Source of the DNA: Chlorobium sp.
GTDB taxonomy: Bacteria; Bacteroidota; Chlorobiia; Chlorobiales; Chlorobiaceae
NCBI GenBank assembly: GCA_028282595.1
Contig: JANQHQ010000012.1
Location: 1 to 33,418, forward strand
Length of the DNA stretch: 33,418 bases
Reading direction: 5' to 3'
This document shows positions 14,379 to 23,246 of this stretch, one piece after another; within the stretch, counting starts at the first letter, position 1, and each line of letters begins with the position of its first letter. The notes beneath the pieces were generated by a model. That model saw only the letters and a program-made list of their open reading frames with translations. It ran no database searches and had not been told where the DNA came from. A program made the translations under genes and the position numbers.

Positions 14379-14965
14379 GTCCGATGTTTTCCCTCGCGAT
14401 CCCGCTCGATAGAGCGGAGGTATTTGATGACGGGCGCGACGTGCAGCGCCTGGACGATTTCGCCGCTGTCGATGATTTCGGAAAGGCGTGCGGGAGAGAC
14501 CGGGTGCACCGTGATCTCCTCGGTCTCGTCGAGGCGCTGAGGTCCGGATTTCTCCACTCCGAGCGCCAGAAAAGTGTGGGAAAGGTTGTTCTGCAGGTCG
14601 GGGTTTGGCGACAACACCATCCACTCTTTCCAGTTTTCTCCTTCATAGCCGGTTTCTTCGAGGAGCTCGCGCTTCGCTGCGTCGAGCAGCGACTCGCCGG
14701 GTTTGTCGTGAATGCCTGCGGGAAGTTCGAAGGAAATTCTGCCGAGGCCGTGACGGTACTGCCGTATCAGCACGATCTCTCCCGCTCCGGTGACGGCGAT
14801 GACGTTGATCCAGGGAGCGTGCTCCCATACGTAGAAGTCGTCGATGATCTTGCCGTTCGGAAGCAGCACCGTGTCCCGGCGCATGGTAAGCCAGCGGCGC
14901 TTGTGCAGATAGCGCGATTCGACGACCGTCCAGGGACGGGGATCGTTGCGGAAGTTCATGGTCAT
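14375..14965 (-). CDS. NUDIX hydrolase, ADP-ribose pyrophosphatase-like
   Basis: 196 residues. The NUDIX box runs through GESLLDAAKRELLEETGY (about 90-107), with the metal-binding Glu residues in RELLEE. The upstream glycine is offset by one residue relative to the strict consensus, which is within known variation. An N-terminal beta-domain (VVESRYLHKRRWLTMRRDTVLLPNG) precedes WINVIAVTGAGEIVLIRQYRHG, as in ADP-ribose/NDP-sugar pyrophosphatases. The likely reaction is hydrolysis of a nucleoside diphosphate linked to another group, with the substrate undetermined. The ATG at 14965 overlaps the upstream permease stop by ATGA, and the 3' end overlaps the next gene the same way. A second ATG at 14959 is possible but would lose the first overlap. 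Confidence 0.88.
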   Translation of the reverse strand: MTMNFRNDPRPWTVVESRYLHKRRWLTMRRDTVLLPNGKIIDDFYVWEHAPWINVIAVTGAGEIVLIRQYRHGLGRISFELPAGIHDKPGESLLDAAKRELLEETGYEGENWKEWMVLSPNPDLQNNLSHTFLALGVEKSGPQRLDETEEITVHPVSPARLSEIIDSGEIVQALHVAPVIKYLRSIERDREGKHRT

Positions 14966-16446
14966 GCCCTCATTCTGGGATCGAGCGCGTCGCGGACGCC
15001 GTCGCCGATCAGGTTGAAGCAGACGACGGTGGTCAGGATCGCGACGCCCGGAAAGGTCGATATCCACCAGTGGTTGAGAAGATTGTCGCGTCCCTCGTTG
15101 ATGATGTTTCCCCAGCTCGGGGTCGGCGGTTGAACGCCGAGACCGAGAAACGACAGCCCGGCTTCGGTCAGAATGATGCTGCCGATCCTGAGGGTGGCGG
15201 CAACGATGACCGGCGTGAGGGTGTTGGGGATCAGGTGACGGAAAATGATGCGCAGATGGGAGAGCCCGAGGGATTTTGCGGCAAGAATGAATTCCTGCTC
15301 CTTCAGGGAGAGTACCTGGCTGCGGACGATGCGCGCAACGCCCATCCAGCCCGTGAAGGAGAGTGTGATGACGATAAGAAAGATCGAGTTGCCGAAGGTG
15401 GCGATGATGATCAGGATCAGGAAGAGAGCGGGAAAAGCGATCAGCACGTCGACGGTCCGCATCAGCACGTTGTCGACGATGCCGCCGAAATATCCGGAGG
15501 AGACGCCGACGATCGTGCCGAGAGTGACCGAGATCAGTACGACCAGAAAGCCGATCGAGAGCGAAATTCTCGATCCGTAGACGACCCTGCTCAGGATATC
15601 CCGGCCGTACTGGTCGGTTCCGAGGATGAACGAACGGGTGACGACAAAGCCCGGTTTTCCGTCCGACCGGTTACGGTTATCCTTCAGTTTCTCGATGGGA
15701 ACAGTCTTTTCCCTCGGTCCCTGGCGGTAGCGCACCCTGTTTTCTTCGACGGTGTAGCTGTCGACGAAGCGGAGCCTGTCGGGTTCGTTCCGGGTCTTGA
15801 GTATCTGAAAATCCCCGATGAGACTGTTGGTGAGCCGGTCCGGGACCGTGTCCCCCTTGCGCAGGGGGATGGTTACCCCTTTCCGTTCGTCGAGTACGAG
15901 CGCGTCGAGTCTCGTGAACGGCCCCTGGTAGGCCGTGACGAGAAAGTCCTGCTGCTCGAAAGGATCGAACGGGGAGAGCAGCGGCGCGAGAAAAGCGACC
16001 GAGTAGAGCGCGAAGACGACCACCGAGGCGTAAAGCGCGATCGTGTGCTTTGTAAAGGAGCGCCATCCGATCTGCTTGAGGCTCAGCTCGTCTTCCGCCG
16101 CTTCTCCGCGCGCCCTTTCGCGCGCTTTCCTCAGGGTGGATGCGGAGAAGCGCAGCAGGAGGAGCGGTGTGAGGAACACGTAGAGTACGGCGATCCAGAT
16201 CTCGAGAATTTCCATCGTGAAGATCTGACCGAAGCTTTCCGGAGAAACAGCCAGAAGGGCGATGCCGGTCAGAAAGGCGCGCAGGCTGATGAAGAGCAGT
16301 TCATGACGCCAGACGATCACGCCGAGAAACAGGGTGAAGGAGATCAGGAAGAACAGTCCGGAGCCGTATTTGCCCAGGCGCAGGAGCCCGAGGCCGGGCA
16401 CGAGGTCGGAGATCGGAGACGGACGGTTTTTTCCCGTTTCTTTCAC
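14962..16446 (-). CDS. Oligopeptide/dipeptide ABC transporter permease, OppC/DppC type, enlarged
   Basis: 494 residues, well above the roughly 300 of usual OppC/DppC. Residues 1 to about 105 add three or so membrane helices. A helix at about 133-158 corresponds to the canonical first OppC helix. About 115 residues (160-275) form a charged extracytoplasmic insert. FILGTDQYGRDILSRVVYG (about 273-291) is the standard OppC entry motif, then five helices follow. The EAA cytoplasmic loop is EFILAAKSLGLSHLRIIFRH (about 385-404), where the ATPase docks. LGLGVQPPTPSWGNII near 435-450 is also typical. Partner permease, ATPases and binding protein are not in the window. It heads a tightly overlapping set with the NUDIX gene. 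Confidence 0.88.
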   Translation of the reverse strand: MKETGKNRPSPISDLVPGLGLLRLGKYGSGLFFLISFTLFLGVIVWRHELLFISLRAFLTGIALLAVSPESFGQIFTMEILEIWIAVLYVFLTPLLLLRFSASTLRKARERARGEAAEDELSLKQIGWRSFTKHTIALYASVVVFALYSVAFLAPLLSPFDPFEQQDFLVTAYQGPFTRLDALVLDERKGVTIPLRKGDTVPDRLTNSLIGDFQILKTRNEPDRLRFVDSYTVEENRVRYRQGPREKTVPIEKLKDNRNRSDGKPGFVVTRSFILGTDQYGRDILSRVVYGSRISLSIGFLVVLISVTLGTIVGVSSGYFGGIVDNVLMRTVDVLIAFPALFLILIIIATFGNSIFLIVITLSFTGWMGVARIVRSQVLSLKEQEFILAAKSLGLSHLRIIFRHLIPNTLTPVIVAATLRIGSIILTEAGLSFLGLGVQPPTPSWGNIINEGRDNLLNHWWISTFPGVAILTTVVCFNLIGDGVRDALDPRMRA

Positions 16447-16508
16447 GTGATTCTCGAACTGTTGTGTTATGGTGTTGTTCTGGCGTCCGGCGGGAAGAAG
16501 AAGGATAC

Positions 16509-16542
16509 AAAAAAAGCTGCTTTTCGAAAAAAGCAGCTTTTT
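16509..16542 (-). terminator. Strong Rho-independent terminator after rplY
   Basis: AAAAGCTGCTTTT and AAAAGCAGCTTTT form a GCTGC/GCAGC-cored hairpin. On the minus strand it ends in seven T (16509-16515), and on the plus strand in five T (16538-16542). It lies 27 bases after the L25 stop codon. It can also act in the other direction, but no plus-strand gene approaches it. Confidence 0.88.
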
Positions 16543-16569
16543 ACCGTTTCGTTGAGGCGAGCGCGGTGG

Positions 16570-17184
16570 TTATTCTTCCTCGGCTTCGACGCTCTCCTCG
16601 CTTTCGGGAGCTTCCTCTTCCTCGGCTTTTCTGGGCGCGGTAATCGAAACGACCGGGGTTTCGGGATCCCCCACGATCTCGAACCTGCCTTCGTAGTCGT
16701 CCATCGGGATTTCCCTGATGTGCATGGTCTGGCCGAGCTCGAGGCCGGAGACGTCGATGGTGATGTGGTCGGGGATATTAGACGGTACGCCCTTGACGGT
16801 CAGGCTGTGCTGGATAACCTGTACCTTGCCGCCCTGGACGATGCCCGGGGACTCTCCGCTGAAGCTGGTCGGGACATCCATTTCAATAACTTCGCCGGCG
16901 GAGAAGAACTGGAAATCGGCGTGAATGGCCTTGTCGGTAACCGGATCGAACTGTACATCCTTGATGAAGGAGCGTTTCGAATCTCCGTCGGGGAACTGAA
17001 GGTCGACGATATGCGATTCCGCGGACTGTATAAGCTTTTCGAGAGCCAGCTCATCGACACTGACGTGGATGGTCTCCTCGCCTTTATGGTAAACGACCGC
17101 CGGGACTTTTCCGGAGGCGCGCAGTTTCGCGGCTTCTTTTTTTGCGCATTCGCGAGGCTCGACGTTAAGTACGATTGTTTCCAT
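16570..17184 (-). CDS. rplY: 50S ribosomal protein L25, Ctc (general stress) form
   Basis: 204 residues. The N-terminal L25 beta-barrel domain (about 1-90, with LNVEPRECAKKEAAKLRASGKVPAVVY and FIKDVQFDPVTDKAIHADF) binds 5S rRNA. The TL5/Ctc C-terminal domain (about 95-185, with GIVQGGKVQVIQHSLTVKGVPSNIPDHI) is present too, so this is the long form. The protein ends in an acidic Glu-rich tail (about 188-204). METIVLNVEPR is the expected start. The gene follows prs with a single base between the prs stop and this ATG, an order often seen in bacteria, and a strong terminator follows. Co-expression with prs is therefore very likely. Confidence 0.95.
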   Translation of the reverse strand: METIVLNVEPRECAKKEAAKLRASGKVPAVVYHKGEETIHVSVDELALEKLIQSAESHIVDLQFPDGDSKRSFIKDVQFDPVTDKAIHADFQFFSAGEVIEMDVPTSFSGESPGIVQGGKVQVIQHSLTVKGVPSNIPDHITIDVSGLELGQTMHIREIPMDDYEGRFEIVGDPETPVVSITAPRKAEEEEAPESEESVEAEEE

Positions 17185-17185
17185 G

Positions 17186-18181
17186 CTATTCCTTGATCTC
17201 TTTTGTCTCTTTGGTGTGGTTGTTGCTTATTTTGGAGAGGTTTTTGCTGTCGAAGAGGCAACTGACCGAATCGTCGTCCGATATTCTCTTGATGGCCTCG
17301 CCGAAAAGGTTGCTGACCGTGACGGTTTCGAGTTTTTCGGACGGGGCGTGCCCCGTCACGACGGAGTCGGTGATAATGACTTTTTCCAGGACCGAGCCGT
17401 TGATGCGATCGATAGCCGGGCCGGAAAGTATTCCGTGGGTGGCGGCGGCGTAGACTTTCTGTCCCCCGGCTTCCTGTATCGCCCTGGCTGCGTTTACCAG
17501 TGTGCCCGCGGTATCGATCATGTCGTCCACCAGCAGAACGTTCTTGCCCCTGACGTCGCCGATGATGTTCATGACCTCGGCGACATTGGCTTTCGGACGG
17601 CGTTTGTCGACGATCACGAGATCGGTTCCGAGCGCCTCGGCGAAAGCCCTGGCCAGCTTCACGCCGCCGACGTCGGGCGACGCTACGACGAGGTTGTTCG
17701 CGAGGTTCATGTTGCTGATATGATCGATCAGCACGACACTCGAGTAGAGGTGATCGAACGGAATGTCGAAAAAGCCCTGGATCTGGGCCGCATGCAGGTC
17801 CATGGTGAGGATGCGGTGGGCGCCGGCCGTGGTGAGCAGGTTCGCGACCAGCTTTGCCGTGATCGCCACGCGGGGGCGGTCCTTGCGATCCTGCCTCGCG
17901 TAGCCGTAGTAGGGAATGACGGCGGTAATTCTCGCGGCCGAGGATCGTCTTGCGGCATCGATCATGATGAGCAGCTCCATCAGGTTGTCGGCCGGTGAGT
18001 TCGTCGACTGGATGATGAACATGTCGGAACCCCTGATGGACTCGAAGTAGTTGACCGAAATCTCACCGTCGGAAAAGTTTTCGACCTTTGCGTTGCAAAG
18101 GGAGGTTCCGAGATAATCGGCGATTTTTTCGGCCAAAGCCGTGTTGCTGCGCCCCGCGAAAATTTTAATCGGTTTTGCCAT
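17186..18181 (-). CDS. prs: Ribose-phosphate pyrophosphokinase (PRPP synthetase)
   Basis: 331 residues. It converts ribose 5-phosphate and ATP to PRPP for nucleotide, His and Trp synthesis. KIFAGRSNTALAEKIADYLG opens the protein. The flexible-loop and ATP-binding region YYGYARQDRKDRPR, the metal-binding MDLHAAQIQGFF, and the PRPP-binding VLLVDDMIDTAGTL are intact. The start is set at ATG 18181, with GGGAG just upstream. An in-frame TTG at 18199 would add six residues and is less likely. The C-terminus extends about 15 residues past the usual end (FDSKNLSKISNNHTKETKEIKE), a polar tail of no known role. rplY follows after one base. Confidence 0.96.
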   Translation of the reverse strand: MAKPIKIFAGRSNTALAEKIADYLGTSLCNAKVENFSDGEISVNYFESIRGSDMFIIQSTNSPADNLMELLIMIDAARRSSAARITAVIPYYGYARQDRKDRPRVAITAKLVANLLTTAGAHRILTMDLHAAQIQGFFDIPFDHLYSSVVLIDHISNMNLANNLVVASPDVGGVKLARAFAEALGTDLVIVDKRRPKANVAEVMNIIGDVRGKNVLLVDDMIDTAGTLVNAARAIQEAGGQKVYAAATHGILSGPAIDRINGSVLEKVIITDSVVTGHAPSEKLETVTVSNLFGEAIKRISDDDSVSCLFDSKNLSKISNNHTKETKEIKE

Positions 18182-18340
18182 GGCTCCCTGCTTTTTCAAG
18201 TGAAACGGTTTATATTACGGCTGTAAAGCCGGGCCTTGAATGGTCTTCGATTGATCGGTTCCTGCCGCAAGATCTGAAAAATTTTCGGATTTTTAATATA
18301 GCGAATAATGGACAAAGCTGAAAAGCAATAAGCGTATATA

Positions 18341-19393
18341 ATGAAAGTACACGAGATACAGGCGTATCTGGAGCGGTTTTTCAACAGTGTCGAGCTTGTC
18401 GGCGACGGTGACGCCTTGATCGAGGGTCCGGCAAAGATCGAGAATGCCACCGAAGGGCAGGTGAGTTTTGTGGCCAATGAAAAGTACGTCAGGTTTCTGG
18501 GATCGACCAGGGCGTCGCTGCTGATCGTCGGCGAAAAGGCACCCATAGGTGAATATAGCGACCGGCTTGCATTCCTGAAAGTAAAAGATCCCTATACGGC
18601 ATTCGTGTTCGTGCTTCAACTGTTTTCCTCCCCGAGAAGAGTCGCCTGCGAGGGCATTGCCCGTACGGCGGTGCTCGGCGACAAGGTCTCGATGGGCGCC
18701 AATGTTTCCGTCGGGGAACATGCCGTGATCGGGGACGGCTGCATCGTCGGTGACAATACGGTGATAGGCGCGCACACGGTGCTCATGAACGGCGTGCGCA
18801 TCGGCCGGGACTGCTGTCTTTTTCCCGGCGTCGTCTGTTACGACGGCACGGTGCTCGGTGACCGGGTCGTGTTGCACAGCGGCGCGGTAATCGGGGCCGA
18901 CGGTTTCGGATTCGCACCCCAGCCGGACGGTTCCTACATGAAAATTCCCCAGATGGGGATCGTCGAAATCCGCGACGACGTCGAAATCGGCGCCAACAGC
19001 ACCGTCGATCGGGCGACCATGGGCAGTACGGTCGTCGAAAAGGGCGCGAAGATCGACAACCTCGTTCAGATAGGCCACAACTGCATGATCGGCGAGAACA
19101 CGGTAATCGCTTCCCAGGCAGGGATTTCCGGCAGCGTTTCGGTCGGCCGAAACTGCCTGATCGGGGGACAGGCGGGTTTTGCGGGGCATCTTTCCCTGCC
19201 GGAACGGACAACGGTCGCGGCCAGGGCCGGAGTCACCAAGTCTTCCGACCTTCCGGGACAGTCCCTGGGCGGATTTCCCGCGCAGTCTCTCCGGAGCCAG
19301 TTCCGCCAGGAGGCCCTGGTCAGGAATCTCGGCAGGATGAAGGAGCGGCTCGAAGCCCTCGAAGCCGAGTTGACGGAGCTGAAAAGGCTGTAG
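18341..19393 (+). CDS. lpxD: UDP-3-O-acylglucosamine N-acyltransferase
   Basis: 350 residues. Residues 1 to about 100 form the uridine-binding domain. From about 105 to 295 comes a left-handed beta-helix of hexapeptide repeats (for example VIGDGCIVGDNTVIGAHTVL). The active-site His is His246 in NLVQIGHNCMIG, and GADGFGFAPQPDG precedes the helical insert as in other LpxD. The C-terminus (about 310-350) is a coiled-coil helix. The enzyme adds the second, amide-linked 3-hydroxyacyl chain in lipid A synthesis using acyl-ACP, which confirms an LPS-type outer membrane. No strong ribosome-binding site is seen before the ATG. It is divergent from prs across about 160 bases that presumably carry both promoters. 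Confidence 0.95.
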   Translation: MKVHEIQAYLERFFNSVELVGDGDALIEGPAKIENATEGQVSFVANEKYVRFLGSTRASLLIVGEKAPIGEYSDRLAFLKVKDPYTAFVFVLQLFSSPRRVACEGIARTAVLGDKVSMGANVSVGEHAVIGDGCIVGDNTVIGAHTVLMNGVRIGRDCCLFPGVVCYDGTVLGDRVVLHSGAVIGADGFGFAPQPDGSYMKIPQMGIVEIRDDVEIGANSTVDRATMGSTVVEKGAKIDNLVQIGHNCMIGENTVIASQAGISGSVSVGRNCLIGGQAGFAGHLSLPERTTVAARAGVTKSSDLPGQSLGGFPAQSLRSQFRQEALVRNLGRMKERLEALEAELTELKRL

Positions 19394-19450
19394 AGCCCTG
19401 CGCCGGACCGGGCACGATGACGATCGGGCGGCGTCTCCACCCGAAGGGGT

Positions 19451-22105
19451 TCACTCCAGCGAGCTGTTGAGGTTCCAGTTGTAGGGGAGATAGTCGACTC
19501 TGAGCTTTTCGGGGTTCGCTGTCAGGAACCCGGTCGTTTCCTCGTCGGTGTACCGGGCCAGGCTGGCGAGCAGTTCCCTCCGGTTCCCCCCGAAATCGCC
19601 CGCATACCATTTGAAGATTTCGGACAGACGGACGATGCCGTTCTCCCTGTCCGTTTCCATGCCCTTCCGGTTGATGAAGCTCCGCGCGGCGATGTCGAGT
19701 TGCCGGTCGATGTGCGTTGCGTCGTAGAACTCGATCGGCGGGCAGGAGCTCGAAGCGCAGACGAGAGCGAAATGGATGCGGGGATCGAACGTTTCGACCG
19801 TGAAGGCGAGCCGTTTGTCGAATATCGGGAAGGGCCTGAGCAGAAAGCCGGGATGCGGACGGTTTTTGCGGAGGATGCCGTGTTCGATGTCGTCGGGCGA
19901 ATAGCGCAGCCCGCCGATGTTGTAGGCGATTCTTCCGAAGAAGTTGATGATTTCCAGAACGGAATTTCCGATATCGAACTCGATGACGCCGTGGATGATG
20001 AGGATGTTGTAAATGTTTATCCAGAAAGCTTTTTTTTCGGCGTCGGTTTCGAGAGAAGCGGGATTGAAGGCTCGCAACGAAGCGGCGAGTTCCAGATATT
20101 CGGTGAAACTCCCTGACCGTTTCATCGCGGTGTAGTCCACCCGGCCGGTGTTCGTATCGAAGAACGCTCCCTGCAGCCGGCCGAGCAGTACCTTCAGTTG
20201 CGCGCCGGTTTCCCTGTCGTTCGAGCGGACCGTCTCCCCGCCTTCGTTCAGGGTCGTCTGAAAGGGAATGAGTTTCCGCAGCCGCCCGGTAAGCGACTTG
20301 TCGGGCCTTTCCTCCCGCTTCCGCTTTCCGGTGTTCCGGACGGCCGCGATCGCGTTGATGCAGCCGATGTGGCTGAATGCCTGGGGGAAGTTGCCGAGCA
20401 TTGTGCCGGAAGTCCCGTCGAACTCCTCCGAAAAGAGCCCGAGGTGGTTGGCGGAGCGCATGGTTTCCCGCAGGAGTGTTTCCGCTTCGTCATGTCTGCC
20501 GGAGTACGCCAGGCATTCGACAAGCCAGAAATTGCAGAGGATGAAGCCTCCTTCAGTTCCTTCGAGGCCGTCCTGGCTTCTGTAGCGGAGAAGAAAGCCG
20601 CCATGCATCAGCTCGGACATGCACGCTTCGATGGTTCCCTGTACTCTCCGGTCGTCGAATGGCAGAAAATTCACCAGCGGCAGCAGAAGAAGGCTGGCGT
20701 CCAGGTCGTCCGATCCGTAGCGCTGGACGAAACTGTTTTTCTCGCGGCTGAATCCTTTTTCGAGAACATCCTGCATGATCGCCTCGCGCGCTTCCATCCA
20801 TTGCGGGAGCGGGGCGTCGAAGCCGTAACGCTTCGCGATGGCGATTCCCCTGTCGAGTGCCACCCAGCACATCACCTTGGAGTAGACGAAGTGCGCGGGG
20901 CCGTTGCGCACCTCCCAGATCCCGTCGTCGGGTCGCTTCCAGTTGGAGAGGGCGAGTGAGCAGACGTTGCGGAAAAACGGCCAGAGCTCCTCGTCGATTT
21001 TTCCCGCGTAATCCGAGAGGCGGAGCGCCGTATCCATGATTTCGCCGTAAATGTCCCACTGGTTCTGCGTGTGGGCGAGATTGCCGATGCGCACGGGTTT
21101 CGAGCTCCGGTAGCCTTTCAGGTGCTCGAGCTCTTTTTCGCGCAGCAGGAATTCTCCCTGAAGGGAGTACATGATCCTGAGATTTTCGTCGCCGTGGCGG
21201 CGGTAGACCGTGTGCAGCCAGCGGATGAAGCTGTCGGCCTCGATGATATGGCCGAGGGAGAAAAAAGCCTTGAGCGTGAACGACGCGTCACGCAGCCAGG
21301 TGTAGCGGTAGTCCCAGTTGCGTTCGCCGCCGAGCGTTTCCGGGAGGGAGGTGGTCGCGGCGGCGGCGATGGCTCCGGTAGGGTTGAAGGTGAGGAGTTT
21401 GAGCGCGAGCAGCGAGCGGTTGATCGTTGCCCGGTGTTCTCCGTCGATGCGGCATTTGCCGCCGAGGCAGCCATGCAGCCAGTTTTGCCAGTAGTCGATG
21501 TTTTTCTGCAGGTCGCAGATGATGCCGGAACCGTACTCTCCGTAGACCAGGTTGAAGTGCGTGTTCTGCGACGCGCCGAGCGTAAAGCCGATCGTTACGG
21601 AGCCCGCTTCGTGTTCGAGAACCCGGTACTCTTCGAGAGAGTGGATGAGCTGCAGAGGGAATTCGTGACTCGACGCCGTCACGGTCTGCCGCTCCACCGC
21701 CAGAACCGGCACGGTCCGTGCGTAGTTGGGTCTCGGCGAAAAGGTCAGAAGAAACTCCATCGTGCCCGAACGCTGTGTCAGGCAGCGGTGGAGCCGGTGT
21801 TCCTTTTCGGCAACGAGGTGTTCGTCCTCGACCGGCATGAAATCGAAAAGCACGGCTTCGGCGTTGTCGCTTGTGAAGGTGGAAGCAAGAACGTTCGTGT
21901 CGGGCAGGTACTCCTGCGTCGCCTCGAACGCTTCTTTCGGCCGGATACTGAAAAAACCGCCTTTTTCATCGTCGAGCAGCGCGGCGAAAATCGTCGGGGA
22001 GTCCAGAAACGGCATCGAGCAGTAATCGACGGAGCCGTCCCTCGAAACCAGGGCGGCGGTGCGTGTGTTGCCGATGATGCCGTATTCGGAGATATTCCTG
22101 TACAT
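19451..22105 (-). CDS. GH15 glucoamylase/trehalase-like protein fused to a DUF547 domain
   Basis: 884 residues in two parts. Residues 1 to about 595 are a bacterial GH15 (glucoamylase/glucodextranase/trehalase group) protein. It opens with the beta-sandwich NISEYGIIGNTRTAALVSRDGSVDYCSMP. The (alpha/alpha)6 barrel carries RNWDYRYTWLRDASFTLKAF (about 262-281), DDGIWEVR (about 393-400, candidate acid Glu398) and LEGTEGGFILCNFWLVECLA (about 514-533, candidate base Glu515 or Glu518). After a basic linker (about 592-640) a DUF547 domain follows (about 645-870), with KKAFWINIYNILIIHG and the signature LVCASSSCPPIEFY. No signal peptide is seen, so the site is probably cytoplasmic, acting on an alpha-linked glucan or disaccharide such as trehalose. 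GGGAG precedes the ATG. The frame is continuous across the junction. Confidence 0.88.
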   Translation of the reverse strand: MYRNISEYGIIGNTRTAALVSRDGSVDYCSMPFLDSPTIFAALLDDEKGGFFSIRPKEAFEATQEYLPDTNVLASTFTSDNAEAVLFDFMPVEDEHLVAEKEHRLHRCLTQRSGTMEFLLTFSPRPNYARTVPVLAVERQTVTASSHEFPLQLIHSLEEYRVLEHEAGSVTIGFTLGASQNTHFNLVYGEYGSGIICDLQKNIDYWQNWLHGCLGGKCRIDGEHRATINRSLLALKLLTFNPTGAIAAAATTSLPETLGGERNWDYRYTWLRDASFTLKAFFSLGHIIEADSFIRWLHTVYRRHGDENLRIMYSLQGEFLLREKELEHLKGYRSSKPVRIGNLAHTQNQWDIYGEIMDTALRLSDYAGKIDEELWPFFRNVCSLALSNWKRPDDGIWEVRNGPAHFVYSKVMCWVALDRGIAIAKRYGFDAPLPQWMEAREAIMQDVLEKGFSREKNSFVQRYGSDDLDASLLLLPLVNFLPFDDRRVQGTIEACMSELMHGGFLLRYRSQDGLEGTEGGFILCNFWLVECLAYSGRHDEAETLLRETMRSANHLGLFSEEFDGTSGTMLGNFPQAFSHIGCINAIAAVRNTGKRKREERPDKSLTGRLRKLIPFQTTLNEGGETVRSNDRETGAQLKVLLGRLQGAFFDTNTGRVDYTAMKRSGSFTEYLELAASLRAFNPASLETDAEKKAFWINIYNILIIHGVIEFDIGNSVLEIINFFGRIAYNIGGLRYSPDDIEHGILRKNRPHPGFLLRPFPIFDKRLAFTVETFDPRIHFALVCASSSCPPIEFYDATHIDRQLDIAARSFINRKGMETDRENGIVRLSEIFKWYAGDFGGNRRELLASLARYTDEETTGFLTANPEKLRVDYLPYNWNLNSSLE

Positions 22106-22206
22106 TGTCTCCCGGAGCTGTTGGGTTAACCGGGGCGTCGCATGCCGGAAAAGCCCGCTGTGCGGCCGCGCTCTTCGGCGGTGCAGGCTTTCTTCTGCAA
22201 TGTAAG

Positions 22207-22242
22207 AAAAGAAAAAGCTCCCTCCTTTCGAGGGAGCCTTTT
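22207..22242 (-). terminator. Rho-independent terminator after the OmpA-type lipoprotein gene
   Basis: On the minus strand, GGCTCCCT pairs with AGGGAGCT (one mismatch at the base) around CGAAAGG and is followed by TTTTTCTTTT. It begins 24 bases past the stop of the gene at 22266. Confidence 0.82.
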
Positions 22243-22265
22243 CCGTTCGCCGGTCCGGCGGTGAA

Positions 22266-22958
22266 CTACATTCTCAGTTCGCCGGTTTCCGCCTGGCGCT
22301 TGAGCTCGTCATTCGCGTAGATGAGAACCTCGACGCGCCGGTTGAGACGGCGTCCCGAAGCGGTTTCATTGGAGGCCACGGGGCGGGTTTCGCCGTAGCC
22401 GACAGGCGAGAGGCGGCTGCCGGATACGCCGTAGGTCCTGAGGAGCGAAGCGACGGACTCGGCCCGCTGTTCGGAAAGCCTCTGATTGTAAGCTTCGCTG
22501 CCCTGGGCGTCGGTGTGTCCTTCGATGACCACGTTGGTGTCCTCGTACTTGTTGAGGATGTTGGCCAGCTTCTGGATGTTGTATCTGCTGGTCGATGTTA
22601 TGGTCGACGAACCCGTGGTGAAAAGGATGCCGGTGTCGAATACGACCCGGATGCCTTCGCCGACGCGTTCGACGGTGGCGCCGTCGACCTGGCTGTCGAT
22701 CTCGCTGGCCTGGGCGTCCATGTAGTCGCCAATGAGAGCGCCGGCCGCGCCGCCGATAACCGCGCCGAGCAGCGCGCCTTTACCCCAGCTACCCGTCTGG
22801 CTGCCGATGATGCCGCCGAGCACGGCCCCTGCTCCGGCTCCTATTCCCGCACCCCGGGCAGCGCCGGAAGATGTTGTCGTGCATCCCCAGGTCAACGAGG
22901 TCATGGCGAGAATAAGCACAAGGGCAAGCGGTCTGGTCAATTGCTGTAAACGTTTCAT
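22266..22958 (-). CDS. OmpA-family lipoprotein with glycine-zipper segment
   Basis: 230 residues. The signal peptide ends in a lipobox, LTWGC (Cys about 24), so the mature protein is lipid-anchored. A glycine-zipper hairpin follows (about 33-80, GAGIGAGAGAVLGG and GALLGAVIGGAAGALIGDYM), which can insert in membranes. The C-terminal OmpA-like domain (about 110-220) carries VVIEGHTDAQGSEAYNQRLSEQRA and GYGETRPVASNETASGRRLNRRVEV, which bind diaminopimelate in peptidoglycan. It probably tethers the outer membrane to the wall. The frame is open up to 23159. The ATG at 22958 is chosen because it places a normal signal peptide at the N-terminus. The upstream region 22959-23246 is a divergent promoter region with no further gene seen. 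Confidence 0.92.
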   Translation of the reverse strand: MKRLQQLTRPLALVLILAMTSLTWGCTTTSSGAARGAGIGAGAGAVLGGIIGSQTGSWGKGALLGAVIGGAAGALIGDYMDAQASEIDSQVDGATVERVGEGIRVVFDTGILFTTGSSTITSTSRYNIQKLANILNKYEDTNVVIEGHTDAQGSEAYNQRLSEQRAESVASLLRTYGVSGSRLSPVGYGETRPVASNETASGRRLNRRVEVLIYANDELKRQAETGELRM

Positions 22959-23246
22959 CACTGTTGAGGATTTTAAGTTAACGGGAAGTAACGGCTGCAT
23001 CGTTTTGTCGGATAGAAAGCCGGCGTGCAAGAGGAGCGAAAAGGGATGCGTGCGCCCGGATGACAAAAAACTATACATTACCAGTATGAACAGTACGAAA
23101 CATACTAAAAAATTCCCGCCTTTCGCTTGTTCCCCGTTCCGGAGAGCGGCCGAGGGCAACCGGAAAGGGCCTGCCGGGTGACAGGAGGGCTTTTTCCGTC
23201 TGCCTGACGGGGACGGCGTAACAGCTCAAACAACAGGGGAGGGACG

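Noticed and set aside
15070..17196. 708-codon open frame on the plus strand
   Set aside because: It lies antisense to the permease and L25 genes. Its product is a D/E/R-rich low-information sequence typical of a GC-rich shadow frame.
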